Shown here piece by piece: positions 45,697-54,883 of a stretch of 64,000 nt of DNA. The notes below the pieces were generated by a model. The model was not told where the DNA came from, did not search any database, and worked only from the letters and a program-made list of their open reading frames with translations. Within the stretch, counting starts at the first letter, position 1. The number at the start of each line of letters is the position of its first letter. Made by a program: the position numbers and the translations under genes. The stretch comes from Mucilaginibacter segetis (lineage in GTDB: Bacteria; Bacteroidota; Bacteroidia; Sphingobacteriales; Sphingobacteriaceae): contig NZ_JAEHFW010000003.1 of assembly GCF_016522075.1 (NCBI RefSeq), positions 496,001 through 560,000 on the forward strand, read 5' to 3'.

Positions 45697-46776
45697 ATGG
45701 ATTTAAAAAACTATAAAGGCGTTCTGCATGGCGATCAGGTGCAGGCATTATTTGAAGCGGCAAAGCAGCATCAGTTTGCTTTACCTGCTGTAAATGTTAT
45801 CGGTACTAACTCTATTAATGCCGTTATGGAAACGGCAAAGGCGGTTAATTCACCGGTTATTATTCAGCTATCAAATGGTGGCGCGCAATTTTACGCGGGT
45901 AAATCATTGGATAACTCCAAATTACAGGCATGCATTTTAGGTGGCGTGTCTGCAGCAAAACACGTACACTTATTGGCAGAGCATTACGGTGTTGCTGTTA
46001 TATTACATACCGACCACGCAGCTAAAAAGTTATTGCCTTGGATAGACGGATTGTTAGATCATGGTGAAAAATTCTTTGCTGAAACCGGCAAACCTCTATT
46101 TTCATCACATATGCTTGATCTAAGCGAAGAGCCTATTGAAGAAAATATCGAAATATCAGCCAAATACCTGGCACGCATGGCCAAAATGGGTATGACCGTT
46201 GAGATAGAGTTGGGCGTAACAGGTGGCGAAGAGGATGGTGTAGATAACAGCGATGTTGACAGCTCACGTTTATACACACAACCCGAAGAAGTAGCTTACG
46301 CTTATGAAGAGTTATCAAAAGTTAGTCCGCGTTTTACCATTGCGGCTGCATTTGGCAACGTGCATGGGGTTTACAAACCGGGTAATGTTAAACTGCAACC
46401 GGTTATATTACACAACTCACAGGAGTACTTAAAAAAGAAACATAACCTTACTGCCGAAAAACCTATCAACTTTGTTTTCCATGGCGGTTCAGGTTCAAGC
46501 CAGGAAGAGATTCGCGAAGCCATATCATACGGTGCAATAAAAATGAATATTGATACCGATATGCAATGGGCATTTTGGGAAGGCATAAAAGATTATTATC
46601 AATCAAAGGAAGGTTATTTGCAAACACAAATAGGAAGTCCTGATGGTGATGATTCGCCGAACAAAAAATATTATGATCCGCGCGTTTGGTTACGTAAGGG
46701 AGAGGATAGCTTTGTTAAAAGGTTAACTACCGCTTTTGGCGACCTGAATTGCATTGATGCAACCAGCAAGTTATAA
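45697..46776 (+). CDS. fbaA: Class II fructose-bisphosphate aldolase
   Basis: 359-aa zinc aldolase of glycolysis and gluconeogenesis. ALPAVNVIGTNSINAVMETA near the start, HTDHAAK with catalytic Asp and a zinc His, EIELGVTGGEEDGVDNSDV, FGNVHGVYKPGNV with further zinc ligands, FVFHGGSGSSQEEI, and KMNIDTDMQWAF at the sugar-phosphate site. The length corresponds to the class IIA (E. coli FbaA) type. It is followed by a strong terminator. Confidence 0.96.
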   Translation: MDLKNYKGVLHGDQVQALFEAAKQHQFALPAVNVIGTNSINAVMETAKAVNSPVIIQLSNGGAQFYAGKSLDNSKLQACILGGVSAAKHVHLLAEHYGVAVILHTDHAAKKLLPWIDGLLDHGEKFFAETGKPLFSSHMLDLSEEPIEENIEISAKYLARMAKMGMTVEIELGVTGGEEDGVDNSDVDSSRLYTQPEEVAYAYEELSKVSPRFTIAAAFGNVHGVYKPGNVKLQPVILHNSQEYLKKKHNLTAEKPINFVFHGGSGSSQEEIREAISYGAIKMNIDTDMQWAFWEGIKDYYQSKEGYLQTQIGSPDGDDSPNKKYYDPRVWLRKGEDSFVKRLTTAFGDLNCIDATSKL

Positions 46777-46796
46777 GCGATATAGCTGTTAAGAGT

Positions 46797-46832
46797 AAAA
46801 AAGCGTCAGTGTTACAACATTGACGCTTTTTT
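46797..46832 (+). terminator. Intrinsic terminator after fbaA
   Basis: A 16-bp stem AAAAAAGCGTCAGTGT / ACATTGACGCTTTTTT with one G-T pair, a 4-nt loop and a long T tract. Confidence 0.9.
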
Positions 46833-46860
46833 TAGGTTATACATAAAAATTTAACCAATC

Positions 46861-47361
46861 ATGGCCAAAAAGAAGAAAAATCTGTTCGAGAAATTTGCGA
46901 ACTGGGCAACCGTAGCAACCGGCAGTTCCGCAGCATTTATCATTGCTGCCTCTATTATTTTAATATGGATAGTTACCGGACCGGTATTTAATTATTCTGA
47001 CACCTGGCAGTTAATTATTAACACAGGTACAACTATTGTAACCTTTTTAATGGTTTTCCTGATACAGAAATCGCAGAATAAGGATTCAAAAGCTGTTCAT
47101 TTAAAATTAAATGAATTACTTGCATCGCACCAGGGAGCAAGTAACCGTATGGTTAATATTGAGGATCTGAGTGAAAAGGAACTCGATCAGTTACACAAAT
47201 TTTATGTAAGGTTATATAATTTAGCAAAAAAAGAAGACGACCTTACTTGTACACATTCAATTGACGCTGCCGAAGAGAATCATAACACTAAATTAAGCAG
47301 CTATAAATCAAAACCACACTATAATAATGCCCGGAAAAATACAAGCAAAGAAAGTAACTGA
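46861..47361 (+). CDS. Low-affinity iron permease-family membrane protein
   Basis: 166-aa protein with two transmembrane segments (about 19-40 and 50-68). FEKFANWATVATGSSAAFIIA and TIVTFLMVFLIQKSQNKDSKAVHLKLNEL match the family of bacterial proteins related to yeast Fet4-type low-affinity iron permeases. Whether bacterial members transport iron is not established. Its last 35 nt overlap the start of the acetyltransferase gene in another frame. Confidence 0.8.
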   Translation: MAKKKKNLFEKFANWATVATGSSAAFIIAASIILIWIVTGPVFNYSDTWQLIINTGTTIVTFLMVFLIQKSQNKDSKAVHLKLNELLASHQGASNRMVNIEDLSEKELDQLHKFYVRLYNLAKKEDDLTCTHSIDAAEENHNTKLSSYKSKPHYNNARKNTSKESN

Positions 47362-47752
47362 CGCTGCTGATCTCGAAAAAGTGTTTGCCATAAGGCGCGA
47401 AGTATTTGTTGGCGAACAAAATTGCCCACCCGAACTGGAATGGGAACACGAAGAAGAATCTAACCATTTTTTAGCCACAGTTGATAACGAGCCTGCAGGT
47501 GCATCACGCTGGCGTGAAACAGATAAAGGTTATAAACTGGAGCGCTTTGCGGTGTTGCGAAAATTCAGAGGCAGGGGAGTGGCACAGGAATTAGTAAGAG
47601 CTGTATTGGCTGATCTGCCTGCTGATGCGGATTATATTTATCTGCATGCGCAAGTAATGGCCGTTCCGCTTTATGAAAAATTCGACTTCCAAAAAACAGG
47701 TCCGGAGTTTGAAGAGGCCGGTATCAGGCATTATAAAATGATAAAGGTTTAG
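47327..47752 (+). CDS. GNAT-family N-acetyltransferase
   Basis: 141-aa acetyltransferase of the YjcF/ElaA-like group. AIRREVFVGEQNCPPELEWE at the N terminus, LERFAVLRKFRGRGVAQELVRAVL with the acetyl-CoA pyrophosphate-binding R-x-x-G-x-G/A loop, and YLHAQVMAVPLYEKFDFQKTGPEF, typical of the C-terminal arm. The acceptor is unknown. It overlaps the iron-permease-like gene by 35 nt, and the convergent HMG-CoA lyase stop overlaps its 3' end by 4 nt. Confidence 0.93.
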   Translation: MPGKIQAKKVTDAADLEKVFAIRREVFVGEQNCPPELEWEHEEESNHFLATVDNEPAGASRWRETDKGYKLERFAVLRKFRGRGVAQELVRAVLADLPADADYIYLHAQVMAVPLYEKFDFQKTGPEFEEAGIRHYKMIKV

Positions 47753-48615
47753 TTCTGTTTAAATACCTTATTTGAATATTCCATAGCCTCTGCTAATTTA
47801 TCCAAATTAAGCCCGGTGAAGCTGTTTTGATGTTCAAGGTAAGCTATCAGGTTCTCTGTAGCGATGTTGCCTGTAAGCTCATCTTTGGCCATGGGGCAGC
47901 CACCATATCCTTTTAAAGCAGTATCGAATTGTGTACAGCCGCTCTCATAGGCGGCTGCTATTTTCTCCTGCCAGCTGTCAGGAGTGGAGTGGAGGTGCAA
48001 ACCTATTTCAGTTTCGCCGGATATTTGTTTTAAGGCAGGGAATAATTCTCTGATCTGTTCAGGAGTAGCCACACCTATAGTATCAGACAGCGCCACCTGA
48101 GCTACGCCTATCGCAAACATTTTTTGTGCCCAGTAAGCCACAATTTCCGTGTTCCATTCATCTCCGTAGGGGTTACCAAAGCCCATAGACAGATAAATGC
48201 GCAATTTCTTATTTTTCGCTTTACACAGGTCGTTTATTTTATTTACCTGATCAAAAGCCTCTATAATGGTTGAGTTGGTGTTCCGCAGCTGAAAGGTTTC
48301 TGATATAGAAAACGGGTACCCAAGGTAAGTGATCTCCGGATAACTCACCGCATCTTCCGCACCGCGATGATTGGCGATTATGGCTAATAACTTAGATGAA
48401 GAGTCTTGCAGCTCCAGCCTGTCTAACACATCAGAGGTATCCCGCAATTGCGGGATGACCTTTGCAGATACAAAGCTTCCGAAATCGATGGTATCAAAAC
48501 CTACCTGTAAAAGCAGGTTAATATAAGCGGCTTTTAGGTGTGTTGGTATAAACTCTGCAATTCCCTGCATGGCATCACGCGGGCATTCCGTTATTTTTAC
48601 AGGTGTTTCATTCAT
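47749..48615 (-). CDS. Hydroxymethylglutaryl-CoA lyase
   Basis: 288-aa TIM-barrel lyase: HMG-CoA to acetyl-CoA + acetoacetate, the end of leucine degradation. ITECPRDAMQGI contains the catalytic Arg-Asp of the family, DFGSFVSAKVIPQLRDTSDVL follows, then SDTIGVATPEQI, LHLHSTPDSWQ (metal His pair), and GYGGCPMAKDELTGNIATENL with the catalytic Cys loop. It lies 4 nt after the NDH-2 gene on the minus strand. Together with leucine dehydrogenase elsewhere in the window it points to leucine catabolism. Confidence 0.92.
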   Translation of the reverse strand: MNETPVKITECPRDAMQGIAEFIPTHLKAAYINLLLQVGFDTIDFGSFVSAKVIPQLRDTSDVLDRLELQDSSSKLLAIIANHRGAEDAVSYPEITYLGYPFSISETFQLRNTNSTIIEAFDQVNKINDLCKAKNKKLRIYLSMGFGNPYGDEWNTEIVAYWAQKMFAIGVAQVALSDTIGVATPEQIRELFPALKQISGETEIGLHLHSTPDSWQEKIAAAYESGCTQFDTALKGYGGCPMAKDELTGNIATENLIAYLEHQNSFTGLNLDKLAEAMEYSNKVFKQN

Positions 48616-48619
48616 GGCG

Positions 48620-49933
48620 TTAATCAGGTTTTGAAACTTGCTCGTTTTTGTCCACCAGTTCTTCGGTTTTAAAATTACGTATAATCAGCCTGCTTCCGCC
48701 GTTATTGTTTACATAGCTGGCCACCCAGTTTATAAATACAATTACCCGGTTACGGCCACCCATCAGTGATATCAGGTGCACAAACATCCACACCAGCCAG
48801 GCAAAAAATCCCTGGAATTTTAGCTTACCTAAATCAGCAATGGCTTTATTGCGGCCTATAGTGGCTAATGATCCTTTATCATTATACTTAAAGGGCTTTG
48901 GCTGTTCGCCGTTTACCAGTCTTGCAATGTTCTTTCCGGTAAGCTCACCCATTTGTATGGCTACCTGCGCTACGCCCGGATGCCCTTTAGGTGTTTCATC
49001 AGTTATCATGGCGGCAACGTCACCAATGGCAAATATATTTGTACTGCCAGCGGCACGGCAAATATTATCTACCCGTATGCGGTTGCCGCGCTCAATACTG
49101 TCCTTGGCGATCCCTTCCGGAATAACGCCCATAACTCCGGCCGACCAAATTACATTTTTTGTACGGATGCTTTTACCGCTCTCAAATTTTATTACGTTTC
49201 CATCATAACTTTGTACTTTTTCGTTCAGCATCAGGTCAACCCCCATACCGGTTAAAAAGTCCTCGGCTGCCTTTGATCCTTCGTCAGAGAACGGTCCTAA
49301 TACTTTGGGCAAAAAATCAACCAGGTAAACTTTCATTTCATCCTTGGGCAGTTCCGGATAATCCCTGTTCAGTACATGATTGCGTAATTCAGCCAAAGCC
49401 CCTGCAAGCTCTACACCGGTAGGTCCGGCACCCACCAACACAAAGGACAGATATGGCATTCTTTCGTCTTTAGAGGGCTTTAAAATGGCCTCTTCAAGAT
49501 TTTGAAGCACCATGTACCGTAAATTTAATGCCTCCGGTATTGATTTCATCGGCATGGCATATTTTTCTACATCCTCGTTACCGAAAAAATTGGTGGTTGA
49601 TCCGGTAGCTATCACCAGATAATCATAAGCAATGGTACCTATAGTGGTGTCAATAGTGTTGGCATCCGTATTAACTCTGTTTACTTCCGCTATCCGGAAC
49701 CGCAAATTTTTTTGTCCTTCAAAATTCTTACGTAAAGAGAAGCCAATGGATTCTGCCTCCAAACTACCTGTAGCTACCTGGTACAGCAGTGGCTGAAAAG
49801 TATGATAGTTGTGCTTATCCAGCAACAAAACCTCTACGGGTTTATTGGCCAGATGTTTAGCAACCTGCAGGCCGCCAAAACCACCACCTATAATAACAAC
49901 TAACGGAAATTTGGACTGATTAGTAGGGCTCAT
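48620..49933 (-). CDS. Type II NADH dehydrogenase (NDH-2)
   Basis: 437-aa FAD-dependent NADH:quinone oxidoreductase. First dinucleotide fold VIIGGGFGGLQVAKHL, then DKHNYHTFQPLLYQVATGSLE, second fold LVGAGPTGVELAGALAEL for NADH, and IFAIGDVAAM. A C-terminal hydrophobic patch (FFAWLVWMFVHLISLMGGRNRVIVFINW) fits membrane attachment. NDH-2 oxidises NADH without proton pumping. It is followed by the HMG-CoA lyase gene after 4 nt and is preceded by the secDF terminator. Confidence 0.94.
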   Translation of the reverse strand: MSPTNQSKFPLVVIIGGGFGGLQVAKHLANKPVEVLLLDKHNYHTFQPLLYQVATGSLEAESIGFSLRKNFEGQKNLRFRIAEVNRVNTDANTIDTTIGTIAYDYLVIATGSTTNFFGNEDVEKYAMPMKSIPEALNLRYMVLQNLEEAILKPSKDERMPYLSFVLVGAGPTGVELAGALAELRNHVLNRDYPELPKDEMKVYLVDFLPKVLGPFSDEGSKAAEDFLTGMGVDLMLNEKVQSYDGNVIKFESGKSIRTKNVIWSAGVMGVIPEGIAKDSIERGNRIRVDNICRAAGSTNIFAIGDVAAMITDETPKGHPGVAQVAIQMGELTGKNIARLVNGEQPKPFKYNDKGSLATIGRNKAIADLGKLKFQGFFAWLVWMFVHLISLMGGRNRVIVFINWVASYVNNNGGSRLIIRNFKTEELVDKNEQVSKPD

Positions 49934-49982
49934 ATTAACTTGTAGATTTTTTTTAAAAACAAACCTGTTTGTTGTAAAACAA

Positions 49983-50013
49983 AAAAGGCTCCAAATGTTC
50001 TTTGGAGCCTTTT
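49983..50013 (-). terminator. Intrinsic terminator after secDF
   Basis: A 13-bp stem AAAAGGCTCCAAA / TTTGGAGCCTTTT, loop TGTTC. On the minus strand it lies about 20 bp after the secDF stop codon. Confidence 0.9.
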
Positions 50014-50033
50014 AAATATAATGTCATTTTTTA

Positions 50034-53003
50034 TTACCTGAGGTCTTTTTTGCCAAAGTCCACAATTACCGGGGTTGCTACGCAAATTGATGAGTAGGTA
50101 CCAAATAATACCCCTACCAATAATGCGAAAGAGAAACCACGAATAACCGCGCCACCGAATATAAATAACACTACCAACACAAACACTACTGTTAGCGCCG
50201 TAATAATTGTACGGCTTAACGTATTGTTAATAGCGTGATTAATTACCTCTTTAGGGTCATCTGTTTTAGCATGGTGCAGGTTAAGGAACTCGCGTATACG
50301 GTCAAACACTACCACGGTATCGTTAATGGAATAACCGATAACGGTTAACAGAGCTGCTATGAACGCCTGGTCGATATCTAAAGAGAACGGTAGTACATCC
50401 TTAAATAAGGAGAAGAACGATAATACCATCAGGGCATCATGCGCGGTTGCCACCATCGCACCTAAGCTAAACTGCCATTTACGGAACCTTAATAATATAT
50501 ATGCTGATATAACCAGGATAGCGATGATGATCGTCCACTTTGCAGAAGCCTTTAACTCATTAGCTATGGTAGCCTCAACTTTTTGACGGCTTACGATATC
50601 CTTAGTAGTGATCTTGGTAACCGGGGTTGTACTTAAAGATGAAACTAACGCATTCTCTACACTATCATCAGCAGTTAAAGATGTGCTATTGATCATGTAA
50701 TTGGTGGTAATGCTAATTTTATCAGCACCGAAGGTTTTTACAATTGAGCCACTTCCTAATCCTTTATCTACGGCATTTTGAACATCACCTGTAGTTACAT
50801 TTTGATTAGGGAAATGCACTATGTAAGTACGGCCACCGCTAAAATCAACACCATAGTTAAAGCCTTGTGTAAACATGGATACTAAACCTGCCGCTATAAA
50901 TATCCCTGAGAATATATAGAATTTAAACCTGTTTTTTACGAAACCAAAATTGGCGTTCTTAAAGGTATGTGAACTCCAGGCGTGTGAGAATTTAATGTCC
51001 CAGCCTTTTTCTATCATCCATTCAAATATTAATCTGGAGATCAACAGTGAGCAGAATAATGAGGTAGCGATACCGATCATTAACGTAGTAGCGAAACCCT
51101 GTATTGGCCCTGAGCCAAATACGAACAGGATAACACCGGTTAAGAAAGTACTGATGTTAGAGTCGAGGATGGACGGAAGCGCGTGTTTAAAACCATCGGC
51201 AATGGCTATTCGTAACGATTTGCCTAACGCCAACTCCTCACGTACACGTTCATATATCAGTACGTTGGCATCAACCGCCATACCTAATGTTAATACGATA
51301 CCCGCTATACCCGGTAAGGTTAATACCGCACGTAAGCTTATCAGTACACCCATCAGGAAAAATACGTTAACAATAACTGCTACCACCGCTACAGTACCTG
51401 CACGGTTGTAGTAGGCTATCATAAATACCAATACCACCACTAAACCTAAAACACATGATAACAAACCTGCGCTGATAGCTTCCTGACCTAATGACGGCCC
51501 AACTACTTCGCTGCCGATAATACGGGCAGGAGCAGGTAAACGGCCGGCTTTTAATACGTTAGCTAAATCCTTGGTATCTTCTAAGGTGAAGTTACCGCCT
51601 GATATAGATGATACACCGCCTGATATTTCGTTCTGAACGGTTGGGGCAGAATAAACATTATCATCCAATACAATTGCTATGGCTTTTTTATTGGGGCCTG
51701 ATGAGGCTGCCGCAGTAATGGTTTTCCATTTTTGCGCGCCCTGCGAGTTCATATACATGGTAACTTCGTAACCGCCTTTTATCTGGTCAACATCGTTACG
51801 TGCATCGCTTATTACATCTCCTGATAATACAGGACCGTTTTCGGCACCCGAAAGTTTAATAGCGTATAACTGGAATACTTTAGTTTTTTCGATTGGTTTT
51901 ACACCCCAAAGAAATTTCATATTACGCGGGATGATGGATTTTACATCATCACTGCGCAGGTAAGCATTTACTTTAGCAGTGTCTTTTTGTGCGGAATAAC
52001 CAACAATAGGACCGGGAGCTAATTGCTGTTGTCCGTTAGCACCCTGAGTGGTCACTAATGACATTACCGCGAACAAAGGATTTTGAGCGGCTAATTTTGC
52101 CTGGTTGTTTAAGCCTGCAGAATCATTTTTAGTGTTATTTTTTAACTTGCTAAGTAATGAGTTGCCTTTAGCAGAAGTATCTTTAGCAGCAGCTGTTGTC
52201 TCTGCTGTTTTGGTGCTGTCCTTTTCTTCCGATTTATTTTTGGCGCCTAATAAGCTGTTTACATTGTTCAGCAACGGGTATACCTCGGTATTGTCAAACG
52301 TTTCATAGAACTCCAGTTTAGCAGTTCCCTGTAAAAGTTTACGTACACGCTCCGGCTCTTTTACACCCGGTAATTCAATTAATATACGGTTAGTGCTTTT
52401 TTGCAGCTGTATGTTTGGTTGTGTTACACCAAATTGATCGATACGGGTATTTAACACCGTGTATGATTGCTGTACTGCTGTACTCGCCTGATCTTTCAGA
52501 TAGCTTTCAACCTCGCTGTTTGAGGCATTGAACTTTAAATGATCCTGGTTGTCCTGGTTAGAGAAAATAGGAGCAAGCTTGCCGTTAGGTACAAGTTTTT
52601 CATACTCCTCAACAAATAAGGTAATATAATCCTTTTGGCTGGTAACGCTTTCCTGCTGTGCATTGTCAAGCGCTTTAACAAACGCCGGATCATTATTATC
52701 ATTTGCCAGCGATTGTACTAACTCACGTAACGATATTTGCATAGTTACGTTCATACCGCCCTTCAGATCCAGACCTAAAGCCAGTTCCCTGTCTAAACAG
52801 TACTGATAAGTATGACCGAATACCGGGTAAACCGGTTGAGTAGCTATCGAATCGAGATATGCCTTTTCTTTCTCAGCATTACCTTTAGCATAAGCTTTTG
52901 CATCATTCTCAACTTTTTGAGCTACCCATGTAAATGAAAACTGGTACAGGCATACTACAGCCAACAGAATTGCGAAAAATTTAATAACCCCTTTACCTTG
53001 CAT
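50034..53003 (-). CDS. secDF: SecD-SecF fusion, protein translocase subunit
   Basis: 989-aa fused export subunit, the normal form in Bacteroidota. N-terminal TM helix (residues 8-26), ALGLDLKGGMNVTMQI (SecD D1), a long periplasmic domain with a low-complexity insert (about 255-300, rich in Lys, Thr, Ser and Ala), RILIELPGVKEPERVRKLLQGTAKLEF, the SecD membrane half with GIVLTLGMAVDANVLIYERVREE, and then SecF with YGVDFSGGRTYIVHFP and VIGYSINDTVVVFDRIRE. It uses the proton gradient to complete secretion with SecYEG and YajC. Confidence 0.97.
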   Translation of the reverse strand: MQGKGVIKFFAILLAVVCLYQFSFTWVAQKVENDAKAYAKGNAEKEKAYLDSIATQPVYPVFGHTYQYCLDRELALGLDLKGGMNVTMQISLRELVQSLANDNNDPAFVKALDNAQQESVTSQKDYITLFVEEYEKLVPNGKLAPIFSNQDNQDHLKFNASNSEVESYLKDQASTAVQQSYTVLNTRIDQFGVTQPNIQLQKSTNRILIELPGVKEPERVRKLLQGTAKLEFYETFDNTEVYPLLNNVNSLLGAKNKSEEKDSTKTAETTAAAKDTSAKGNSLLSKLKNNTKNDSAGLNNQAKLAAQNPLFAVMSLVTTQGANGQQQLAPGPIVGYSAQKDTAKVNAYLRSDDVKSIIPRNMKFLWGVKPIEKTKVFQLYAIKLSGAENGPVLSGDVISDARNDVDQIKGGYEVTMYMNSQGAQKWKTITAAASSGPNKKAIAIVLDDNVYSAPTVQNEISGGVSSISGGNFTLEDTKDLANVLKAGRLPAPARIIGSEVVGPSLGQEAISAGLLSCVLGLVVVLVFMIAYYNRAGTVAVVAVIVNVFFLMGVLISLRAVLTLPGIAGIVLTLGMAVDANVLIYERVREELALGKSLRIAIADGFKHALPSILDSNISTFLTGVILFVFGSGPIQGFATTLMIGIATSLFCSLLISRLIFEWMIEKGWDIKFSHAWSSHTFKNANFGFVKNRFKFYIFSGIFIAAGLVSMFTQGFNYGVDFSGGRTYIVHFPNQNVTTGDVQNAVDKGLGSGSIVKTFGADKISITTNYMINSTSLTADDSVENALVSSLSTTPVTKITTKDIVSRQKVEATIANELKASAKWTIIIAILVISAYILLRFRKWQFSLGAMVATAHDALMVLSFFSLFKDVLPFSLDIDQAFIAALLTVIGYSINDTVVVFDRIREFLNLHHAKTDDPKEVINHAINNTLSRTIITALTVVFVLVVLFIFGGAVIRGFSFALLVGVLFGTYSSICVATPVIVDFGKKDLR

Positions 53004-53117
53004 CGCGTATTGAAATATAATTAATTAGTTTATAAGCGTTTTAAATAAGACGGCAAATCTAATAAAATTTCACAAGCATGAAATTTTTAATTGAAAACAA
53101 AATATTTAGTTTTTTTG

Positions 53118-53600
53118 TTACCGGCGGTTTAGCGTAATAAAAGAGTAGGGTAAGGGATTTTTTTCATCCGGTTCGTGGTATTCCCTGCTTTCTTCGTCCC
53201 ACATCAGGTAATCTATCTCGGGGAAAAAGGTATCCGCATCAAACTCTTTATGTATGATTGTAAGATATATACGATCGGATTTGTCCATTGCCTGTCGGTA
53301 AATTTCAGCGCCACCGCCTATAAAAACCTCATCCTCGTGCGCGCAAAGCGCCAGCCCCTCATCTATTGATTTAACTACCTCACATCCCGGAATATTAATA
53401 TCCTGCCGGGTAACTACAATGTTACGTCGGCGCGGCAATGGTTTTCCTACCGATTCATATGTTTTGCGGCCCATAATAATACTACGGCCCGATGTGATCT
53501 CTTTAAAATGTTTAAGATCATTTGGCATATGCCAAAGCAACTGGTTGTTTTTACCAATGGCATAATTTTCTGCTATAGCTACTATTATAGAAATGGTCAT
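53118..53600 (-). CDS. folA: Dihydrofolate reductase
   Basis: 160-aa enzyme: SIIVAIAENYAIGKNNQLLWHMPNDLKHFKEIT with the active-site acid Asp28 and the W-H-M-P-N-D loop, GRSIIMGRKTYESVGKPLPRRRNIVVTR, and EVFIGGGAEIYRQAM. It regenerates tetrahydrofolate consumed by the thymidylate synthase encoded 65 bp upstream on the same strand. A hairpin separates the two genes. Confidence 0.97.
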   Translation of the reverse strand: MTISIIVAIAENYAIGKNNQLLWHMPNDLKHFKEITSGRSIIMGRKTYESVGKPLPRRRNIVVTRQDINIPGCEVVKSIDEGLALCAHEDEVFIGGGAEIYRQAMDKSDRIYLTIIHKEFDADTFFPEIDYLMWDEESREYHEPDEKNPLPYSFITLNRR

Positions 53601-53615
53601 GAAATAATTATTAGG

Positions 53616-53662
53616 TCATTGAGTCATTGAATCATTGACGGGTTTTTCAATGATTCAATGAC
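53616..53662. repeat. TCATTGA tandem repeats and 16-bp inverted repeat between folA and thyA
   Basis: Three consecutive 8-mers (GTCATTGA, GTCATTGA, ATCATTGA) at 53615-53638, the last two forming a perfect 16-bp stem GTCATTGAATCATTGA with TCAATGATTCAATGAC (53647-53662), loop 8 nt. On the minus strand it lies just after the thyA stop. It may act as terminator or attenuator; T tracts are weak. Confidence 0.7.
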
Positions 53663-53664
53663 GA

Positions 53665-54486
53665 TTATACCGCTACCGCAGCTTTTATATGCGGATGCGG
53701 GTCGTAATTCTCTAAGGTGAAGTCTTCAAATTTAAAACTGAAGATATCTTTAACGTCAGGATTTATTTTCATGGTCGGCAGTGGCCTCGGATCGCGGCTA
53801 AGCTGTAATCTTGCCTGCTCTAAGTGGTTGTTATAAATGTGCGCGTCGCCGAAGGTGTGCACAAAATCGCCATAGTCCAGATCGCACACTTGCGCCATCA
53901 TCATAGTAAGCAAAGCGTACGAGGCAATGTTGAAGGGCACACCCAAAAATATATCCGCACTGCGCTGATAAAGCTGGCACGAAAGTTTCCCACGCGTTTC
54001 TCCTTTTGAGATATCGGCAGGGGCCACATAAAACTGAAACAAACTATGGCAGGGGGGGAGCGCCATTTGGTTAACATCGGCAACATTCCATGCAGATACC
54101 ATAATGCGACGCGAGTCCGGGTTGGTCTTCAATTGCTGCACCACCTGGCTTATCTGGTCAATATGGCCGCCGCCGGGTTTTGGCCAGCTTCGCCATTGGT
54201 AGCCATATACCGGGCCCAGGTTGCCTTCTCCATCAGCCCACTCATCCCAAATACGCACACCGTTTTCTTTGAGGTATTTGATATTGGTATCACCACTTAA
54301 AAACCAGATAAGTTCATGGATGATAGATTTGAGGTGTAATTTTTTAGTGGTCACCATCGGGAACCCATCGTTAAGGTCAAAACGCATCTGATAGCCAAAC
54401 ACGCTTAACGTACCGGTGCCTGTGCGGTCGTGCTTTTGCGCCCCGTTCTCCATCACATGCCGCATCAGATCGAGATATTGTTTCAT
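53665..54486 (-). CDS. thyA: Thymidylate synthase
   Basis: 273-aa classical ThyA: dUMP + methylene-THF to dTMP + DHF. Arg21 in the [14 protein letters not shown] segment, [23 protein letters not shown], the nucleophile Cys146 in [13 protein letters not shown] (same number as in E. coli), FNIASYALL, and [12 protein letters not shown]. Pairs metabolically with folA downstream. Its upstream side borders the accessory island. Confidence 0.98.
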   Translation of the reverse strand: MKQYLDLMRHVMENGAQKHDRTGTGTLSVFGYQMRFDLNDGFPMVTTKKLHLKSIIHELIWFLSGDTNIKYLKENGVRIWDEWADGEGNLGPVYGYQWRSWPKPGGGHIDQISQVVQQLKTNPDSRRIMVSAWNVADVNQMALPPCHSLFQFYVAPADISKGETRGKLSCQLYQRSADIFLGVPFNIASYALLTMMMAQVCDLDYGDFVHTFGDAHIYNNHLEQARLQLSRDPRPLPTMKINPDVKDIFSFKFEDFTLENYDPHPHIKAAVAV

Positions 54487-54883
54487 CTTTGTTTTTATTA
54501 GATTGACGGAGCCGGCAAACGCCCGCTCAAATTTTTAAACCACTACAAATAAAAATAATCTATTCTTAAATCAAAGTCAATTTAAAAATAAAGTGCATTT
54601 CTAAGCTGGAAATACATTTTTAAAAATGTAAAAATTAAATTTTTTAGATGTTTTTGTCCCTTTTTTTGTACCCTTTCATTGGATGGTTTTTCAAACTTTT
54701 ATCGTCATCAATCAAAATCTGTTGTTCAACTATTTTAAGATTTTTTATCGTAGTTAAAGCCGAATTATATTAGTTAATCAATAAGACCTTAATACACAAA
54801 AAACCGCTGATTATAGCCAGAAATTACATGTTGAAACTAAAAAGGAAATCAAATACTTTTTTGAATTGATTTAGGTACTTATA
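54487..54883. other. A+T-rich junction region between thyA and the NACHT gene
   Basis: 397 bp. It contains the thyA promoter (minus strand, towards the left) and, from about 54565, sequence that appears to belong to the island. No gene of support was found. The left copy of the 13-nt direct repeat lies at 54552-54564. Confidence 0.5.
54552..54564. repeat. Left copy of 13-nt direct repeat bracketing the island
   Basis: AAAATAATCTATT, identical to 58878-58890 and in the same orientation. Candidate insertion boundary; A+T-rich, so chance identity is possible. Confidence 0.4.

Noticed and set aside
50950..51411. 153-codon plus-strand frame inside secDF
   Set aside because: Antisense shadow of the conserved SecD membrane region.
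53615..53662. CRISPR-like repeat array
   Set aside because: Units are 8 nt and contiguous without spacers; no cas genes are present.
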